Assembly: GCA_018296165.2 (NCBI GenBank)
Contig: JACKQL020000004.1
Location: 434,001 to 498,000 of the forward strand
Direction of reading: 5' to 3'
DNA from: Termitomyces sp. T153
Lineage: Eukaryota; Basidiomycota; Agaricomycetes; Agaricales; Lyophyllaceae
Length of the DNA stretch: 64,000 nt
In this document: piece after piece, positions 59,636 through 64,000 of the stretch
Layout: each line of letters opens with the position of its first letter
Position numbering within the stretch: position 1 is the first letter of the stretch
Position numbers and translations under genes: made by a program
The notes under the pieces: model-generated
What the model was told of the DNA's origin: nothing
What the model saw: only the letters and a program-made list of their open reading frames with translations
Databases searched by the model: none

Positions 59636-61342
59636 CTAAATCTGATCTAGAAGCCCCCCATAGCCTGTAAGGAACCTCTGAGCTCCTATTTGTCACTTTC
59701 CCACCAGACTTAAGCACCTGCAAAACTCTATGTCTCAGCTTGCCAATCCAGACACTCTCCTGGAAGCTTCAGCTCCTCAGGACAAAGCCTGGACTCACCT
59801 GCTACACCTAGAAAACCAGGTGCAACTGACTCAGTTGTCCCCCACCCATTACACAACCAAACTCTCTACCCTCCAGTAGACCACCAATCATATTTTCCAA
59901 TCCCTCCAAGTGCTGCTAGAGCACCTGCTCCCTGTCTCCACACCACCCTGAGTGGCAGAACCATTAGCCACCTACCCCAACAGTCTTCAACTGTGCCTCA
60001 CATTTAGGGATAGCCTGCACTCTGCACTGATAGAGTGCATTCACAACCTGGCCAAGGGTTGCCTGGACAATAAAAGGATCACCTCTTGGTACAAGATGGT
60101 TTGGGATCAGTAGCAGCTCATGTAGATCTGATAGAAGCTATGCCACTTGCACCCAACACAGTGCCCTGCTCCAGTTGCCAGTCTCCATTACCCCATTCCT
60201 GTACTCTCAGCTCCCGCCCCTGCTCTGACCATTCCCACACCATGCCCCTTGCCACTGGGCATTACTATGGACATAGATGCAGCCCAATAGCATTGTCTCA
60301 CACCACTACTGTGCCAGAAATGTAAGAAACTGGGGCACTTTCCACAACACTGCCTATTGGGTCTGGAGGTATACTACCTTGGCCACAAAGGATGCTGCTA
60401 GAGCTCTGTCACTAGATGAGCTAACACCAGAGTTGACCCCAAAGGAGATTAGTGCCTGTGCACCCCCCCTAGGGCTGGAGGAGGATTTTTAGTCAAGCAA
60501 TGGATGAGGTGTATGCCTCCATTGCTGGATACTAACAGGTTCTCATGTCTGTTGATAGAAAATAAAATTGCCCTTCCTAATATTGGTCATTCTAAGACAG
60601 AAGAACCTCAGTCTTCCCCTTCAGATATACAAACACCAACTCTGGAGTCCAAGCTAAGCCCACTGGTGCTAGCTAGGCTCTGCCAGCACTGCCCTGCCTG
60701 AGAGTGCCAACTACCCCAGCAGTATGTAGTGGGCTTAAGCCTGTTCACAAACTCATTGTGCCTCAACATAGAAATTGAGACCACAGACACCCAGCAGATC
60801 TGCAGAGTCACTGCCCTCCTGGACAGTGGAGCAACAAGACCTTTCCTAGACTCAGAGTCTGTGGAGTGCTATAGCCTGACCATGCAGCCACTTTCCCAGT
60901 CCATTCTGGTATTCAACATCAATGGAACACCCAATAAAGCTGGTACCATCAGCTCTATGGTAGACCTTGTCCTCTGCTATCAGAACTATGCTAAGTATGC
61001 AGTCTTCACCATCACCAGCTGATGCAAGCAGAACATGATCCTTGGTTTGACATGGCTCTAGAAGCACAACTCCAAAGTAGACTGGGCCTGGGGCAAGGTA
61101 ACTATGAGCTGGTGCTCCCAGAGGTGCTCTGTCTGCACTACTAAGGTCAGAGAAGAGCACCAGGTTGAAGTTGGAGAGTGCATAGCCATCTGGGCATGCT
61201 ACACCAGCAATCTACCCTTTGCAGATCTAGACCTCCTAGACCCCCTGCTCCTGGCATTCCCCTATAGAGAGGCTCTCTACAAGGACAACTGAAGCAGTGG
61301 CAGAGCCCCAGAGGAGGAACTAGGAGGGGAGTTTGGAGGTGT
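59636..61342 (+). pseudogene. Gypsy copy C gag and protease
   Basis: Gag: LQLCLTFRDSLHSALIECIH near 59985-60045, with an internal deletion near 59955; zinc knuckle CQKCKKLGHFPQHC near 60312-60353. Protease: VTALLDSGATRPFLDSE near 60808-60860, with DSGA intact. Followed by YREALYKDN near 61265-61290. RT and RNase H are missing: the next coding text after the insertion is integrase. Confidence 0.83.
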
Positions 61343-62466
61343 TGATGTGCTTCTATGCTGCCTAGTGCTATGCAGAAAACCAAAAAGGAAGACCTAATGC
61401 TAGTCACTAGATAGGGTAGCTGGCAGTAGGAAGTTAATAATGAGGGTGAGTCAGTAACTGTCCCAGAGAACAAAAGCTAATTGGGTGCAAAGTGAAAGAG
61501 AAGTGAAAAGAGTCACTAATGCTAGCCTAAGTTGCTAGACAGTAATGAAGGGTCACTAGGCAAAGGAATAGAAAAAAAATGAAGGAAAAAGAGTCACTAA
61601 GGAAGGGTGAACCAAGCAATGAAAGGGGAGTTGGGAAATAAAAGAGATAATAATAATAAAAGGACTGGGAGACAAATGCAAACTAGTTGCTAGCCATAGT
61701 TGCTAGTGTTGCTAAGTCAAAATAACAATAAGGGCACCCATAGTTGGTCCACACAAAGTTGAGGTTGAGGTTAGCAAGACTTGTTGCTAAGTTGTTGTCA
61801 ATGGTGAGCAAAAGAGCAAAATGAAATCTGAAGCTGGTAAGCTTGAAGAGGAGGGAAAATGATACTCTGTTTGTGGTTTTTTTGTCTCTATGTACAGGCA
61901 GTATTTATACTGTTTGTAAGTATAGTATAAGAAAGGAAATAATAGTTGCTGCCAGCAATGGCATCTGCCAAAGTGTTTATAATACATGTGAGGTGTCAGT
62001 CTAGTAACCAAGTAAAAAGTAAGCAAGGTTGTGATGCATAAAGGTAATAATTTGCAAGAGAAGAGCATGTCCAATGTCAATACTTGAAGTGTAGATGCTG
62101 TTCAAGTATGTTTGTAAGCTCAACAAGAAAAATAATAAGTAAGAAATCACATGACTGTCAATATGTCCATATTTGGAGCAAAGGCTGTGTTGTTGCCAGG
62201 AAAGTCGCTAGCAACTGTTGCTAAAAAAAGGTCTCAGCCTTGTTGCTCTAGATCCAGAGTCCAGGCTCCACATGATGCAGCTTGTGATCAGTAAGTCTCA
62301 TGGTCACTAAAATCCCATGCAAAGGCTACATTGTTCCAGACCTTAAGGCTAGGCCTCATGTGCTGAGTATCATGACTTGTGTTGTGACTTGTGCCATGTC
62401 AATATAATCAGCTGCTTTCCAATCAGAAATGCTAAAATGGTGCTCAGCAACAACTGAGTCTTATCA
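61343..62466 (+). mobile_element. LTR-like insertion, 1124 bp, replacing RT of gypsy copy C
   Basis: Starts TGATGTGCTTC and ends GTCTTATCA; GTGT flanks both ends (61339-61342 and 62467-62470). Similar over most of its length to 27587-28412 in reverse. No coding potential recognised. It contains many copies of the short motif TTGCTAG. The loss of RT/RNase H next to it means insertion alone does not explain the structure. Confidence 0.68.
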
Positions 62467-62499
62467 GTGTACATGACCTGGAGCTCATTGGAATAGCCA

Positions 62500-63990
62500 G
62501 CAGGAGGGACTTGTCACCCAGGCAGCCCAGGCACTGAAATTAGGATGCACCTGCCAAGTCTATCTGTGCAGATAAATAGGCCCTCCAAGACAGGCTTCTG
62601 ACTTTTTGGAACTGCATCTATGTGCCCAACATCCTGGAGCTCTGCCAGAGGATTGTAGAGCAACACCATGACTCCTGAATTGCTGGACACCCTGGCAGAT
62701 GAAAAATGTTGGAGCTAGTATCCCAGAATTATTGGTGGCCACAAATATCCCAATATATCAGGTCCTATACTGGTACATGCAATCTCTGTCTTGGGACCAA
62801 GCTACAACATTGCCTCCCCACTAGGCAGCTACACCCCCTCCCCATCCCCTTGGAATGATGGAGTGTTGCTTTGGTGGACTTCATTGTAGAGCTCCCCAAC
62901 ACCCACAGCTATAATGCCATCAGAATGGTGGTGGACCTATATGACAAGCAAGCACACTCCATTCCTACTCACACCACTTGCTCCACCACCATGAACCTGT
63001 ACCAGAAAAATGTCTGGAAGCTCTATGGCCTCTCTGATGCCTATATATCTGACTGCAGGCCACAATTTGTGGTGGACTTCACTAGAGAGCTCTACCAACT
63101 ACTTGGTGTAAAACTGCACACCTCTACCACCTACCACCTGCAGTCCAAGAGCCAGACCAAATGTATGAGTCAGGAGCTCAAGCAGTACCTCCACCTCTTC
63201 TAAAATGAGCATTAGGACAACTAGGACAAACTCCTCCCTAACACCAAGTTCCAGTACAACAACCATTTTATATGGCCACCCAGTTTTTGCTCTTCTTCCT
63301 AGATACTAGACATCACCCATGCATGGGCTTTGAGCCCCAGGCCTGGCTGTTGGAGAATGAAGCAGTGAATGAGTTTGTGGACTGGATGAAGAGGTCTCAG
63401 CAGGAAGTCCAGGTGGCCCTAGCAAAGGCAAAGGACAACATGGCACAGTATTACAACTGTGGAAGAACCCCAGCACCCAAGTACCAGCCTGGGATTAAGT
63501 CTACCTGGACACCTCCAACATTACATACAACCACCAACCATCAAAAAAGCTCTTGCACTGCCAGTTAGGACCCTTCATGGTAGAATGGCAGGTTGGGCAA
63601 CTAGCCTATTGGCTCCAGCTCCTCACAGAAATGTGCCAGCTCCACCTGGTATCCAATGTGGTCAAGCTAATGCCAGCCCCAAAGGACTCTATTCCAGGGT
63701 AATGTCCAGCACTCCTGCCACCTCAAGTGGTGGTCAACAACAGCAAGGAGTATAAGGTGGAAGAAATCCTAGACAATCATCTGTTCTGACAACAGTTACA
63801 ATACAAGGTAAAGTGATAAAGTTATGGAATCAAGGAATCTCCTGGAAACCATGGGAGAACATGCATGTGCCAGGGCTAATTAGGGAGTTCCACCAGAGGC
63901 ACCCAGAGGCACCACAAGCCATTCAAGGAATCTACCCTATCTCACCAGCAGACCAGGCAATCTGAAACTTCTTTTACCTTATATGTTGAG
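62500..63990 (+). pseudogene. Gypsy copy C integrase and C-terminal tail
   Basis: ALVDFIVELPNTHSYNAIRM-like text at 62868-62930, QAHSIPTHTTCSTT, VWKLYGLSDAYISDCRPQFV, then FVDWMKRSQQEVQVALAKAK and DNMAQYYNCGRTPAP. The catalytic SDRGPQF has become SDCRPQF-like. Ends with MHVPGLI-like tail text near 63870. Confidence 0.84.
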
Positions 63991-64000
63991 ACACCACATG

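Larger units (their letters stand above)
59268..64000 (+). mobile_element. Gypsy copy C, runs off the right edge
   Basis: Begins with the LTR shared with copy B and continues gag-PR-(insertion)-IN-tail in + orientation. The window ends at GAGACACCACATG; in copy B the similar sequence stands just before the polypurine tract and 3' LTR, so the missing LTR should lie within about 30 bp beyond 64000. Confidence 0.8.

Overview
The window is fungal nuclear DNA. Its single-copy genes carry many GT-AG introns of about 46-60 bp, and their proteins and transposons match families of Agaricomycetes (Basidiomycota): a QDE-1-type RNA-dependent RNA polymerase, an HNH-domain protein, chromodomain Ty3/gypsy elements, Helitrons with Rep and Pif1-like helicase, and DUF6729-type transposon fragments. 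I cannot name the species.

The window alternates between two kinds of sequence. Islands that contain CG dinucleotides carry the host genes: a broken RdRP (2.9-4.9 kb); COX6, a GCN4-like bZIP factor, an M17 leucyl aminopeptidase with 17 exons, an HNH protein, a small secreted protein and a CDP-alcohol phosphotransferase with 11 exons (about 9.5-25.4 kb, interrupted by one Tc1/mariner-like relic); and a PD-(D/E)XK-like protein beside an unknown 211-aa protein (31.2-34.8 kb). Between them lie blocks almost without CG, made of decayed transposons: copia, a LINE, DUF6729, Helitrons, a tyrosine recombinase and gypsy elements. From 34.8 kb to the end the window is all transposons.

The transposon part has a readable history. 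Two Helitrons lie head to tail with no spacer (34798-41722 and 41723-42931). They share the 5' end, the 3' hairpin and a 58-61-bp minisatellite next to the 3' end. Two gypsy copies in the + orientation appear to share one central LTR (59268-59635). A younger gypsy (47102-53471, minus) has two 439-bp LTRs and a perfect ACATG target duplication and sits inside the gag of the older copy. A 243-bp TG..CA insertion, a 1.1-kb solo LTR and another 1.1-kb LTR-like sequence interrupt the older copies.

The decay is not random. In the Helitron, four in-frame stops are TGA at positions where the family has Arg (CGA), and conserved Arg codons elsewhere have become Trp, Cys or Gln. Together with the CG loss this points to cytosine methylation and deamination, or a RIP-like process, acting on repeats. 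The RNA-silencing polymerase of the locus is itself interrupted by a LINE. I found no tRNA, rRNA or CRISPR array.
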